Shown: positions 22,687 to 33,099 of the stretch, one piece after another
Numbering within the stretch: position 1 is the first letter of the stretch
Layout of the letters: the number at the start of each line of letters is the position of its first letter
DNA from: Dama dama
Lineage: Eukaryota; Chordata; Mammalia; Artiodactyla; Cervidae
Direction of reading: 5' to 3'
DNA: 64,000 bases
NCBI RefSeq assembly: GCF_033118175.1
Contig: NC_083701.1
Location: 50,419,001 to 50,483,000, forward strand
Made by a program: the position numbers and the translations under genes
Notes under the pieces: model-generated
Seen by the model: only the letters and a program-made list of their open reading frames with translations
Databases searched by the model: none
Told to the model about the DNA's origin: nothing

Positions 22687-24398
22687 TGTTTTTTTACTTG
22701 AAGGACAGCTTAATTGGACATTTGGACATAATATCCTGTGAGTGCATCTATTCCCTTAACTTTCTTGGACATGATCCTTCACTGTTGCCTTATTGTGCAT
22801 GTTTTAGAAAATTCTGATACCAATCTAATTCTTGTGATTGTAAATTTTTTCAGCTTAACTGTTTGGAGGCCCTCAAGACATTTATTTTTCTTTAAATAAA
22901 AGATTCATTACAATATTTTTGTTTGTTTGTTTAAAAAAATCAGCCTGAGAAGTAACTGTACCAGATCAGTTTTTTCTGTTACCTTCTAGGTCTAGGCTTG
23001 AAAGGTCAGATCTAGACGTTAGGCTTCTTTATATTTGGAAATTTTCTTGGTTTATCCATGTAAATATGAATTCTGTTCCATTGATTAAAATTTCTTCTTC
23101 ATGAGTACTAAATTAACATATGCTATCTATATATCTTGCATTTCAACTGCTTACACTCTGATCCATTTTCCTTCTTTATTTCATTTTCCTGAATTCTGTT
23201 TCCTCCTGCTTTTATTCAATTTCCTATATAAGAATTTCATTTGAATCTTTTTTCCTGGAGTGATTTGTCTATTTATCTTCACTTCTAGTATAATTTTAAT
23301 CATTTTTCCTCTTTCTTAGTTAAATCAACTTTTGTTTTGTTATAAACTGTCTTATGTCCATTTTAAGTCCTACTGGTTATTTTCTCATTCAAGGTTTTTA
23401 ATAACCCTGATTCATCATTTGAATATATTTAATTTAGCTTAGGTGTTGTATTACAGTTTTATTAAACCCCATGATTATTTTCAGAGGAAAATTTTATCGT
23501 AAAAAATGTGTCGATTCCAATTTCTGATGTATCACAGTAGTTTTTTTTTTATAGATGTGGTTGGTTTTTTCTTATCTCTATTCATTTCATGGACAGCATT
23601 CCTAGTTCTAGAATGCTCTCTACTGTCCTCTTTACTTTTTTATTATTATTTTTTTTAATGGATGATGTTGGTTGGAGGTGAGAGAAGGATTGTCATGTCT
23701 TATTTCTTTAGAATTCTTTTTAGAAAGGTTTTTTTTAAACTTTTTTAATAAGATTATTTTCCTTATTGCCTCCTTTCCTCATTGAATACTATTCTTTCAC
23801 TAAAAGTGTGTATCTCTTTTGTAATCAAGGCTCTCTGAGACTGCTACTTCTAGGCCCATATACTTTGAATCCTCTGCATTTAATCAGCAGTGTTAAGGGC
23901 TAAGCCCAAGTGTTGTGTTTACTACTTTGACACTTACTGTTGGACTTGCTCCATCTGGGGTGATTTCGTCTGTTTTGTTTATGTCTCCTCTGTGCGTTTT
24001 TACAGATCTCCTTAAGCTCACTTTCTCTGCTCTGTTGTCACAGTTGTGCAGGTGAACTCTGTAGGATTTTTTTTTTTTTTTCTCTACAGACAAGTAGGAA
24101 TGCAGTATTATGAAGGCAGAAGTCATCCATGGTTTTATTTTCATTCTTGGTTATTTATCTAGTTTTATGGACACTGAAGGGGCAATTCAGAAGCAGACAG
24201 GCACCATTTTTTTCCAGACATAATCATATAGACTTGACATTTCAAGTTGTCACAGTTCTTGCAGTTTACCAGATTGAAACTAGCTTACAGATGACAAAAG
24301 AGGAAGTTAGAGAAGTTTGTAAGTTGGTTAGAGTCAAATGGCTGTTTCAGATAGAATATGACTGAATTCTGAGTTTCCTCACTCTGAGTTTCACAATG

Positions 24399-24421
24399 CA
24401 GTGAAACACAGTGTTTCACTG
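24399..24421. repeat. 23-bp near-perfect palindrome
   Basis: Two 11-bp arms, CAGTGAAACAC and GTGTTTCACTG, around a single central A. The next bases hold further AACACA repeats. Confidence 0.9.
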
Positions 24422-25885
24422 TAAACACAAGTGAACACAAAACAGTGTTGCTTTTAAAAATTAAATACAAATTAATAATTTGACATTGATAGGAAACCTT
24501 AAATGTCAAGATAATAATCAAGTAATAAAATAGTGATGGAGATTTTGGAAGTGATTAGGTGAATATTTTCAGTACATTTACGAGTGAGCAAGGCAATGCT
24601 TAGTGAATTTGAAATATTATTTACTTGAAGGAGCTGAGGATTTGTTTTTTTTTAAATGTACCTGAAATATGTTGAGAATTGAAAGACAGATTGCTTTGTG
24701 TTTCAGTAATATTTGCAATAATTTGAAAACCACAACTGTGCTTCTGTGCTAAGTCATTATTAACAAAAGTTTTTTCTTTTACTTCACTCTCTTAAAATGT
24801 AGAACTTTCTTCTGGTAAAAATCTAATTTCAGTTAGATTCATTGTCGTCATCAGATGCACATGCGAGTAATAGGTTTAAAATACCATGCAGTGACTTCTA
24901 GGCTGTCAGTGTCATGTATTTTCTTTATTTTAGTCAGATGTTCACTAACTGTAGAAGGTAATTTTTATATGATTCTGACTCTAGGCAAAATAAAAGTTTA
25001 TTTTTTTAATTGAGGTAACATCAGTTTATAACATTATATGTTCCATATGCATGTTATATGTTGACTTCTGCATGTATTACAGTGTGCTCACCAACAAAAA
25101 TTTAGTTTCCATCTATCACCATACAGTTGATCCCTTTTACCCATTTACCTCCCCCCACAATCTTCTTTTCCTTTGGTAATCACTTCTTTTCCTTTGGTAA
25201 TCACTCACTCTGTTCTCTGTATCTGTGTGTCTGTTTTTATTTGGTTTGTTTTGTTATTTTATTTTTTTTTATATTCCAAATGTAAATGAAGCCATACAGT
25301 ATTTCTCTTTCTCCTGCTCCCTTTTCTGTCTCTTCTCTTTCCAGGATATCATTATCCAGACTTTGCCCTTCTTAGTAGAGCCAGATAGTTCTTGCAGAAT
25401 TTGATCTTTTTGTTTTAAGATCTTAATTCTGTCTCCTTTTCTACCAATAAATTTCTATATTCAACCAGATTAATTCTCTCTTTTATATCATTTGCTCTAT
25501 TTCCACTGCTTTCTAATGCATTTATTGAGTTATTCAGCTCCCAGATTTCTGTTTGGTTCTTTTTTTTAGTTTCAATATGTTTGGTAAATTATTCATTCTT
25601 TTCACTAATTTTATTTTTTAAGTTTTCTTGACACTTGGTAAGTTTCTTCACATCAGCTATTTTACATTCTTTATCAGTGAGATTGCAATATTTAATGACT
25701 TTGGTTTCTAGAGAATTTTTTTTTTTTGATACCGTATTACTGTGTTTCTTCTTGGTACATGATGAGTTTAGTTGTTTTCTGCTGGCCCATTTGAAGTAGT
25801 GAACACCTTTCTTCTTTAGATATAAGTCGCACCCCACTCCTCACATTCTATTTATTGGGTTATAATTAGAGGTCTTTTTTGTTTT

Positions 25886-25898
25886 CCAGTAGGTGGCA
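25886..25898 (+). promoter_or_regulatory. CTCF core motif match
   Basis: CCAGTAGGTGGCA matches the degenerate CTCF core CCASYAGRKGGCR at every position. It is only a motif match; occupancy cannot be judged from sequence. Confidence 0.35.
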
Positions 25899-25922
25899 AC
25901 CTAACACAAGATTGTAGTTTTC

Positions 25923-26111
25923 TTAACTTGCGCTGCCTCTGATTATATTTGAGAATCTGTACTTTCTACTCTCCAGGGCATCTGCTGAAATGTTACCCAC
26001 TGGCCTCACTGTCACTGTTTTTACCTCTGAGGTCATTGATGCCTTGCTGTTGCTAGCATCACTGGTCACTGCCTGGGGCAGTGGGATAGTGAGGGTCTCT
26101 TCTTCATCCAT
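25923..26111 (-). pseudogene. Unrecognised 62-codon open segment
   Basis: A stop-free stretch on the minus strand starts at ATG 26111 with MDEEETLTIPLPQAVTSD and ends at TAA 25923. Its composition (acidic start, Ser/Thr-rich, basic end) looks more protein-like than the surrounding AT-rich frames, and it is less AT-rich. I do not recognise the protein. It lies between the BovB insertion point and the ORF1-like region of a HAL1-like element on the same strand, so it is most simply that element's coding sequence; a captured exon or processed-gene piece is an alternative. Confidence 0.3.
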
Positions 26112-26119
26112 GAAGTTGA

Positions 26120-27625
26120 AGAACCATTCAACTTCAGTTTCTTTGGCATTAGTGGTCGGGGCATAGTCTTGGATTACAGTGATATTGAATGGTTTGCCTT
26201 GAAAATGAACAGATCATTTTGTCATTTTTTAGACTGCATACAAGTACTGCAATTTCAAAGACTCAGCAAAGGTCACAGGACTGGAAAAGGCCAGTTTTCA
26301 TTCAAATCCCAAAGAAAGGCAATGCCAAAGAATGTTCAAACTAACACACAATTGCACTCATCTCACATGCTAGCAAAGTAACGTCAATTTCTCCAAGCTA
26401 GGCTTCAACAGTACATGAACTGAAAACTTCCAGATGTTCAAGCTGGATTTAGAAAAGGCAGAGGAACCAAAGATCAAATTGCTAACATCTGCTAGATTGT
26501 AGAAAAAGCAAGAGAATTCCAGAAAAACAACAATTTCTGCTTTATTGACTATGCCAAAGTCTTTGACTGTGTGGATCACAACAAACTGTGAAAAATTCTT
26601 AAAGAGATGGGAATATAAGACCACCCTACCTGCCTCCTCAGAAATCTGTAGCAGGTCACGAAGCAACCGTTAGAATCGGACATGGAACAAAGGACTGGTT
26701 CCAAATTGGAAAAGGATTACGACAAGGCTGTATATTGTCACTCTGCTTATTTAACTTATATGCACAGTTCATCATGCGAAATGCCAGGCTGGATGAAGCA
26801 CAAGCTGGAATCAAGATTGCGGAAAGAGTTACCAGTGACCTCAGATATGCAGATGACACCACCTTTAAGGCAGAAAGTGAAGAGGAACTAAAGAGTCTCT
26901 TGATGAAAGTGAAAGAGGAAAGTGAAAAAGCTGGCTTAAAACTCAGCATTCAAAAAACTAAGATCATGGCATCCAGTCCCACAACTTCATGGCAAATAGA
27001 TGGAAAAACAATGGAAATAGTTGACAGACTTTGATTTCTTGGGCTCCAGAATCACTGCAGATGGTAACTGCAGTCATGAAATTAAAAGACGCTTGCTCCT
27101 TGGAAGAAAAGCTGATAACCCTAGTGAGCATATTAAAAAGCAGAGACATTACTTTGTCAACAAAGGTCCATCTAGTCAAGGCTATGGTTTTTCCAGTAGT
27201 CATGTATGGATGTGAGAGTTGGACTGTAGAAAAAGCTGAGCACCGAAGAATCAATGCTTTTGAACTATGGTGTTGGAGAAGACTCTTGAGAGTCCCTTGG
27301 ACTGCAAGGAGATCCAGCCAGTCAATCCTACAGGAAATCAGTCCCGAATATTCATTGGAAGGACTGATACTGAAACTGAAGCTCCCATACTGTGCCCACC
27401 TGATGCAAAAAACCAACTCATTGGAAAAGACCCTGATGCTGGGAAAGATTGAAGGCAGGATGAGAAGGGGACAACAGAGTATAAGGTGTTGTCACCTTAC
27501 ATATATATATCACCGACTCAGTGGACATGAGTTTGAGCAAGGTCCAGGAGTTTGTGATTAGACAAGGAGGCCTGGCGTGCTGCAGTCCATGGGGTCACAA
27601 CAAGTCGGACATGACTGAGTGACTG
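26120..27625 (+). mobile_element. BovB LINE with inverted 5' segment
   Basis: From about 26263 to 27625 this is a plus-strand BovB, from the N-terminal RT region (ACAGGACTGGAAAAGGCCAG) through YADD (26846-26857) to the tail (GAGTGACTGAACTC). The 140 bp before it (26120-26262) are also BovB, from the upstream endonuclease region, but on the minus strand (GGCATTAGTGGTCGGGGCAT, GATATTGAATGGTTTGCCTT). An inverted 5' piece joined to a forward 3' piece is the product expected from twin priming. Near 27490-27512 the expected BovB text is replaced by AAGGTGTTGTCACCTT and a short TA run. Confidence 0.8.
26735..27034 (+). pseudogene. BovB reverse-transcriptase palm fragment
   Basis: About 99 codons stay open and include SLCLFNLYAQFIMRNARLDE, the YADD motif and a SWQIDGKTMEIV block. 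It then leaves frame near 27030; the sequence continues in other frames up to 27561. Dead fragment with no promoter or intact upstream domains. Confidence 0.75.
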
Positions 27626-27627
27626 AA

Positions 27628-28078
27628 CTCTATCCCTGGTGCGGTTGGGGTGGGAAGAGGAGTTTCCTGAGTTACTGGCTACATTGCTGCAGGGGAAGTG
27701 GAAAGTGTGGTTCGGGCTTGCAGATGTCTCTTCGGGATTGCTGTGCTTGAAAGCACTACCACTGGCATCAGAGGGCCTGCTGCCACATGCACCTCTGCAG
27801 TTGGGATTGCACTCAACTGCCACTGCTGCTGATTTCCTGTGGCCAAGTGTTTGGATGTGGCTGGAAGGTCAGAGTGTCATGCCCTGCCTCTTCTGATGCT
27901 ACCGGATTTTCTGGGGCTAGCAGACTTAGCAGCCTTGGCCATCTGTCTGGTATCACAAGCACCATCTGCACTGTTCCTCTGGTTCTACCACCTCTGTGAC
28001 TCCCAGTCCACCCACCTTTTGATGGCAGTTGTGTGGAATTCTTCAGGGCCCTGGTATGTTGGGTAGAGGGATTTTTGC
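27628..28078 (-). mobile_element. Probable 5' part of the HAL1/L1-like element
   Basis: About 450 bp that are clearly less AT-rich than their surroundings. Read on the minus strand they contain runs such as GACTGGGAGTCACAGAGGTG and GGCAGCAGGCCCTC that recall an L1-type 5' UTR. The position, directly across the BovB insertion from 25005-26119 and on the same strand, supports one interrupted element. The short open frames on both strands are probably incidental. An unrecognised LTR or a processed gene fragment remains possible. Confidence 0.35.
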
Positions 28079-28499
28079 TGAGTTATGAATGTTTTACTGA
28101 TGACAGTTTGAAGAGAAAGTTTCATGCCACTATAATGGGGATGTCACTTCTCAGAAGACTTTTTAACACTGAAAAAGTCAAATGAGGATTCATTAGAAGA
28201 CAGTCAAAAAATGAAATTTCCTCTAAAATTGTAATTTCTAAGGTGTAACTCATCACACATATTATCAAATTATGTGTCTTGTGATGATTGGAATACCTGG
28301 AATACATGATGAAAGATCACACATATATCCATATCATTTCTAATATTTTCATACGATTCATAAGGTTTAACATTTAGCACTGTCTTTTAAATTGAAAACG
28401 AAAAATTTGAACGTTGAAAAGTGATTGCTTTTTAAGTCTCTTTGAAAAGTGGGTAACATCAAAGTGTTTCCATTAAAGTGTTTCCAAATATAAAATGCC
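28079..28499. other. Unique intronic DNA
   Basis: Nothing recognised. Confidence 0.4.
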
Positions 28500-29210
28500 C
28501 ACTGTGGCCATGAGGGTATCTACAAGGGACAATGGTAGGAGATGATATCACAGAGATAGTTGGAAAATGTAGAGGGAGCTGTGTTTAGATCATGTAGATC
28601 TTCATAAGGTTTGAATTATATCCAGAATTGAGAAGTCATTGTAGGGTTTTGAGAAGAAGAATAAGCATGTATTTTATATTTTCTAAGGATCCCTTTGGTT
28701 GATATGTTAGGAAAATACCTTAAGAAGATAAACAGAGAGAGTACTTAAGGGGGTATTGCAAGAGTCCAAATGAGAGAACGGTGTGGATTTTGGGGGAAAA
28801 AAAAAGAAACATGGTAACTGTGAGAAGAGATAAGATGATGAGAAGGACAGGTTCAGGAACAAATAAATAAATAATCTGTTTTGCATATAATAAGTTTGAA
28901 ATGTTGACTGGTCTTCAAAGAGGCATGCGGAATTGGTAGTTCTATATACAATACTCTAAGTCAATAACTTAAGAGTAGAAATTGGCACAGATGATCTACT
29001 ATGTCAGATGTTACTGAAAACAGATGCTACTGAAAATTCATGGAAGGTGAAGATTGAAAATTGATTACTGATTTGACAGAATGAGTGACTTGATAAAGCT
29101 TGATTGAAATAACTTTGTGAGTGCTTCATAAAAGAAATTAGAGGCAATAAACACAGTCAGCTCTGTAGAAGGATAATAGCTGGAGGGAAATATGGGACAA
29201 AAAGAGGTTT
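28500..29210 (+). repeat. Ancient mammalian interspersed repeat (LINE-like)
   Basis: Blocks AGATCTTCATAAGGTTTGAA, TTGTAGGGTTTTGAGAAGAA, AGGATCCCTTTGGTTGATAT and GTATTGCAAGAGTCCAAATG follow the consensus order of the same family as 10690-11180. It is the longest copy of that family here. Confidence 0.45.
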
Positions 29211-29617
29211 TTGATTGTTTTGTTTTTACATGGAATATATTCAGCTAATTCTCATGCTGATGTGGATAATCTTGTACAGTGCTACTCAAAATACTGGTCA
29301 TAAACTATGTGTGAAAAGACCACCAAGAGATAATAAGTTTGTGCTGGAATATAAGTAAATGTACCATTTCTTTCATTGACAGGGCCTTAATATATTGCAG
29401 CAGATTAGTAACGACCATTTTGTGGGTTTTAGTTTAGTAGCTAAAAGTGAGAGGGAGATATTTATTGAAGTGATAAAAAGACAGGTATAAGAAATGATAG
29501 CAGCTTCCTGTTGTCGCTAGCCCAAAGAACAGCATTATTTGCTAGTTTTGTCACCCTCTGCCCACATCCAGATTCAATGTGCCATTTGTTGCCTGCCAGG
29601 ATCCTGACTGATAAATT
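29211..29617. other. Unique intronic DNA
   Basis: No repeat or gene recognised. Confidence 0.4.
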
Positions 29618-29806
29618 TGTGTTAGTCACTCAGTCATGTCCGACTTTTTGTGATTCTATGGCTCCTCTGTCCATGGGATTCTCTGGGCAAGAATACTGGA
29701 GTGGATTGCCATTCCCTTCTCCAGAGGATCTTCCCGACCCAGGAATTGAAACTGGATCTCCCACATTGCAGGCAGATTCTTTACTGACTGAACTACCAGG
29801 GAAGCC
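29618..29806 (-). mobile_element. Bov-tA SINE
   Basis: Complete minus-strand copy: BovA tail at left (GTTAGTCACTCAGTCATGTC), GGATCTTCCCGACCCAGG, and the tRNA-like head ending at ACTACCAGGGAAGCC. A short AGATAGAT-type repeat lies just to the right (29885-29925). Confidence 0.9.
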
Positions 29807-30004
29807 TTATATTTACCAGGGAAAATTGATGTATTTATCAAAACTTTATTAATGCCTTCTGGGTGTGAAACTCTCCAGTCAGATAAATAGGTAGGTAAAT
29901 AGATAGATATCAATAGATAGATATCATTGTAAATAATGCAAGTTTTAGTTGAAAGAAGGAAGAACAGAAAATATGTCAAATTCCTTTACAACACTACATT
30001 CTCA

Positions 30005-30168
30005 CTCCTTGCTGTGCATTAAAATTACCTGGAGAACTTTAATAATAACCCCTTCTCTGGAGACAGAATCTGATTTTATTCATCTAAAGTAGATCCAGAG
30101 ATTAGCATTCTTAAGTTTCCCTAGGGGATTCTAATGTACAGCTAGTTTTAGGAACTGTTTTAATAGGT
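30005..30168 (+). mobile_element. MER5A-like hAT-Charlie fragment
   Basis: ATTAAAATTACCTGGAGAAC, then CAGAATCTGATTTTATTCAT, then AGATTAGCATTCTTAAGTTT and a GATTCTAATGTACAG block follow the MER5A consensus order. Non-autonomous DNA transposon fossil. Confidence 0.55.
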
Positions 30169-30424
30169 TCAGATATATAAAACCCTTGCTCAGTGAATTC
30201 TAAGAAATAATATAACAGAAGGGAAAGGCCTTGTAAATAAAAAACGTCATTCAATGGATATGAAATAGAAGATAATTAATGAAAATAATTTAAATTGATA
30301 CTATCAATAACAGTATGAGTCAGTGTTTAAGCAGATATTGTATGCAAATTATTTAGGTATCTACACAATTGGGCATTATTTGAAATAATTATAATAATCA
30401 TATCTACAATGCAATCAGTGTGTA

Positions 30425-30560
30425 TGAAGCATGCATCTAGTGTTGTACTTATATTAACTCTAATTTAAACTTCATACAGTCCTAGTGGCATAGTTATTGT
30501 TACTAACCAGTTTTTACAGATGAGAAGTAACTTGTGTCATGGCCACATAACTATGTGTTG
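30425..30560 (+). mobile_element. MIR SINE
   Basis: A diverged MIR: GTATGAAGCATGCATCTAGT, ATTAACTCTAATTTAAACTT and the core TTTTTACAGATGAGAAGTAA. Confidence 0.6.
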
Positions 30561-30899
30561 TTATGCATTTCTGCTGCCAAGAGTAATCACTCTCCCTCTG
30601 CAAGTTAGCCCAATGTCAAATCATTATAGCATCATTTTTAAGACTGTGTCTTTTGCTATAAATTTCTATAACCAACTTAATTTGCTTCCATACTATCCTC
30701 TTCCATTCTTTGTTCATATATAGCTTCATAATCTCTAATTTTCTCCAGAATTGTTCCTGCATATTTTTTTTGAAATCTTCTTACTTTATTTTTACTTCAG
30801 GAATGCCAAAGTTTGCTATCACAGGAAAATTATCAGATATTGCTCCACCAGTATATTGCGTATTGCTGTGACATAGTCCCTAAGTACTTGTCTATTACT
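30561..30899. other. Unique intronic DNA
   Basis: Nothing recognised. Confidence 0.4.
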
Positions 30900-31075
30900 C
30901 CTGACCTCCCTTAATCTTTACAAAAGGCTTAAAAGCTAAGGCATTATTTACATTTTGCAGTTCTTTTAAAGGTGCACTATCTTGCCCAAGGTTACAAATC
31001 TAATAGGTACTTGAACTGGGATTTAAACACCCCCGTTCTAATTCTGGAGTTCTTAATGACGGCGGCTTGCTGCGC
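30900..31075 (+). mobile_element. MIR SINE
   Basis: The conserved core is clear: CTATCTTGCCCAAGGTTACA and TACTTGAACTGGGATTTAAA. The 3' part runs on through ATTCTGGAGTTCTTAATGAC. The end grades into the CpG-rich structured segment at 31057-31122. Confidence 0.65.
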
Positions 31076-31122
31076 CGTTAGAGAGACTGATCGCTCGACT
31101 TAGAACATAAGTTCCGTCTCTC
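31057..31122. repeat. CpG-rich segment with three perfect or near-perfect stems
   Basis: In 66 bp there are seven CpG dinucleotides, against a CpG-poor surrounding. Stem 1 pairs 31057-31064 with 31073-31080 (one wobble, 8-nt loop). Stem 2 pairs GAGAGAC (31081-31087) with GTCTCTC (31116-31122). Stem 3, ACTTA with TAAGT (31098-31102 and 31108-31112), lies inside stem 2. It does not fit a tRNA cloverleaf. I do not recognise it. Confidence 0.6.
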
Positions 31123-31400
31123 AGGTGCTGCTTGTCCTTTTGAATTAAATTGTCCCATGGCCAGAGCAAAGTGGCCAACTATCAAAGGAAATCATCCTTT
31201 CTACCCCTGGCACCATGAAGAACAACAAATGCTTTTTACCATTTCCTGTCTACTGTATGAAGTAATAAAGATGCTGATTTTTAAAAAGTGGCAGCATAGC
31301 CATCATTAATAAATTTTCTCAGGTATGAGTTTCTAAGACATCTTTGTTATAGCAGCAACCTGTTGATATATACGTGTGTGTATGTGTGTATACATTATCA

Positions 31401-32013
31401 AAATATATCATCAGTTCAGTTCAGTTCAGTTGCTCAGTCGTGTCCGACTCTTTGCAACCCCATGAATCGCAGCACACCAGGCCTCCCTGTCCATCCCCAA
31501 CTCCCGGAGTTTACTCAAACTCATGCCCATCGAGTCGGTGATGCCATCCAATCATCTCATCCTCTGTCATCCCCTTCTCCTCCTGCCCCCGATCCCTCCC
31601 AGCATCAGGGTCTTTTCCAATGAGTCAACTCTTCGCATGAGGTGGCCAAAGTATTGGAGTTTCAGCTTCAGCATCAGTCCTTCCAATGAACACCCAGAAC
31701 TGATCACCTTTAGGATCGACTGGTTGGATCTCCTTGCAGTCCAAGGGACTCTCAAGAATCTTCTCCAACACTACAGTTCAAAAGCATCAATTTTTCAGCG
31801 CTCAGCTTTCTTCATAGTCCAACTCTCATATCCATACATGACCACTGGAAAAACCATAGACTTGACTAGATGGACCTTTGTTGGCAAAGTAATGTTTCTG
31901 CTTTTTAATATGCTATGTAGGTTGGTCATAACTTTCCTTCCAAAGAGTAAGCATCTTTTAATTTCATGGCTGCAGTCACCATCTGCAGTGATTTTGGAGC
32001 CCAAATATATCAT
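31401..32013 (-). mobile_element. BovB LINE, 3' 0.59 kb, with exact TSD
   Basis: An 11-bp exact direct repeat AAATATATCAT (31401-31411 and 32003-32013) flanks the element at 31412-32002. The sequence is close to what I remember as the BovB consensus, with a clean CAGTTCAGTTCAGTTCAGTT tail, so it is one of the younger copies. It is 5'-truncated within the RT C-terminal region. The 164-codon + strand open frame across it is antisense and meaningless. Confidence 0.95.
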
Positions 32014-32158
32014 ATAACCTACCAAATTAAAATTCCTAGAAGATAAAAAAGAAAGAAATACATAGGAAAACATAAAAGAGAAGCTGATTTCTGATTCAGG
32101 ATTTAGTGAGTGACCTTTGTTCTACTTTAAGTGTTATGTTTCATCTGTCTTCATGACG

Positions 32159-32222
32159 TATACATTTGTATACATATGTATACATATATATATAATGTGT
32201 ATATATATATATACATTTATAG
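32159..32222. repeat. TA-rich microsatellite
   Basis: Imperfect TATACATATATA-type repeat. Confidence 0.9.
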
Positions 32223-33099
32223 CATGTGTACTCTCTTCTGAAAAATTTAATGCCATTAATTTTCCAAGCATGGAGTCACATGGATTAGATTCAAGTCAAG
32301 TAGGTTAATTTTTTCTATGTTACATTGTTTACAGTGTGTAAATGTTTTTTTCATAGATTAAATCTGTGTCCCCAACTCCTTTCTCACTGCTGGAGGGTAG
32401 ACAGAGTTGAGAACTGTTCTCCAGTACAATTACAGATCCTATAGAAATATTTTCATCATAGAAAACTCAGTAAAGGAAGGATCAAAGGGAAATAAGAGCA
32501 GTATGGGGTGGGCTCGCTAACGGGCATAAAAGAAACCAAATACTTTAGAGAGGAGTTTGTGGTCCAGATCACTCAGTAACAGAGAACTCTAGATGCTCCA
32601 CTAGTTTCCTTCAGAAATGATTAGGTAGTAGTGCTAGTTGAAGCTTATAATAGTTCCTGGTTTTTTAATAAGCATTTTGAAAATATCACCAGGAGATCTG
32701 ATTAGAAATAAATGACAATAGGGAGAGTCCAGATGCAAAGAAAGGAACTTGTGTAAATTAACAAAGGTTTCCCAATGAGAAACTAAAATAGAAATTTAGG
32801 AATAGGGTGCATGGGGAAAAAGCCAGCAAATAAACTCTTCGTCATGGTAAACCCTTTGAAAATGCTCATGGATTAAAGAATGAATAAAGAGTGAGGAGAT
32901 AGAATGGACACATGCCCTAGGAATTAGGATGAGAAACTACAGCATGATGCTCATGTGGAAAGCCAGAGACTGTAGTCACTTTCCACACACTGGACTGTAG
33001 GACTCACTTTTCAGTCATCCAAGCAAAAGTATATCCTCACTCAGAGATTTGATAATAAAAAAAAAAAAAAACAAACAAGTCTCATTAATTCAGCCACTT
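32223..33099. other. Unique intronic DNA
   Basis: No gene recognised. An A-run at 33057-33071 follows no visible retrotransposon body. Confidence 0.4.

Larger units (their letters stand above)
22099..25004. other. Unassigned intronic DNA, T-rich on the + strand
   Basis: No gene recognised. It holds a T19 run followed by GTT repeats (22377-22407), a TA/GT microsatellite (22643-22686) and several T runs. The 153-codon open frame at 22134-22595 runs through the T tract and simple sequence and shows no domain. The block 23820-24070 is less AT-rich and could be part of an old repeat. Confidence 0.4.
25005..26119 (-). mobile_element. HAL1/L1-like element, 3' part
   Basis: On the minus strand the right part (about 25320-25870) resembles an L1-type ORF1 region rich in Lys, Glu and Asn codons. 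It is followed directly by an L1M-type 3' UTR at 25005-25320 (recognised by the antisense blocks AATTGAGGTAACATCAGTTT and CTGTTCTCTGTATCTGTGTG). ORF1 next to a 3' UTR with no ORF2 between them is the layout of HAL1, but an internally deleted L1 would look the same. It holds a perfect 21-bp tandem duplication at 25162-25203. A BovB inserted at its right edge separates it from 27628-28078. Confidence 0.45.

Noticed and set aside
27031..27561. 176-codon + strand open frame as a possible gene
   Set aside because: The translation contains the BovB blocks VVMYGCESW and RRLLRVPWTARRS; it is a retrotransposon remnant out of frame with the RT palm fragment before it.
27628..28078. CpG-island promoter
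   Set aside because: The segment is less AT-rich, but CpGs are few and it fits better as the 5' part of the interrupted retroelement.
31057..31122. tRNA gene
   Set aside because: There is a 7-bp closing stem, but no D-arm, anticodon arm or T-arm of correct size and no A/B boxes, so a tRNA call is not supported.
31523..32017. 164-codon + strand open frame
   Set aside because: It is antisense to the young BovB at 31412-32002 and shares its text with the antisense frames over other BovB copies.
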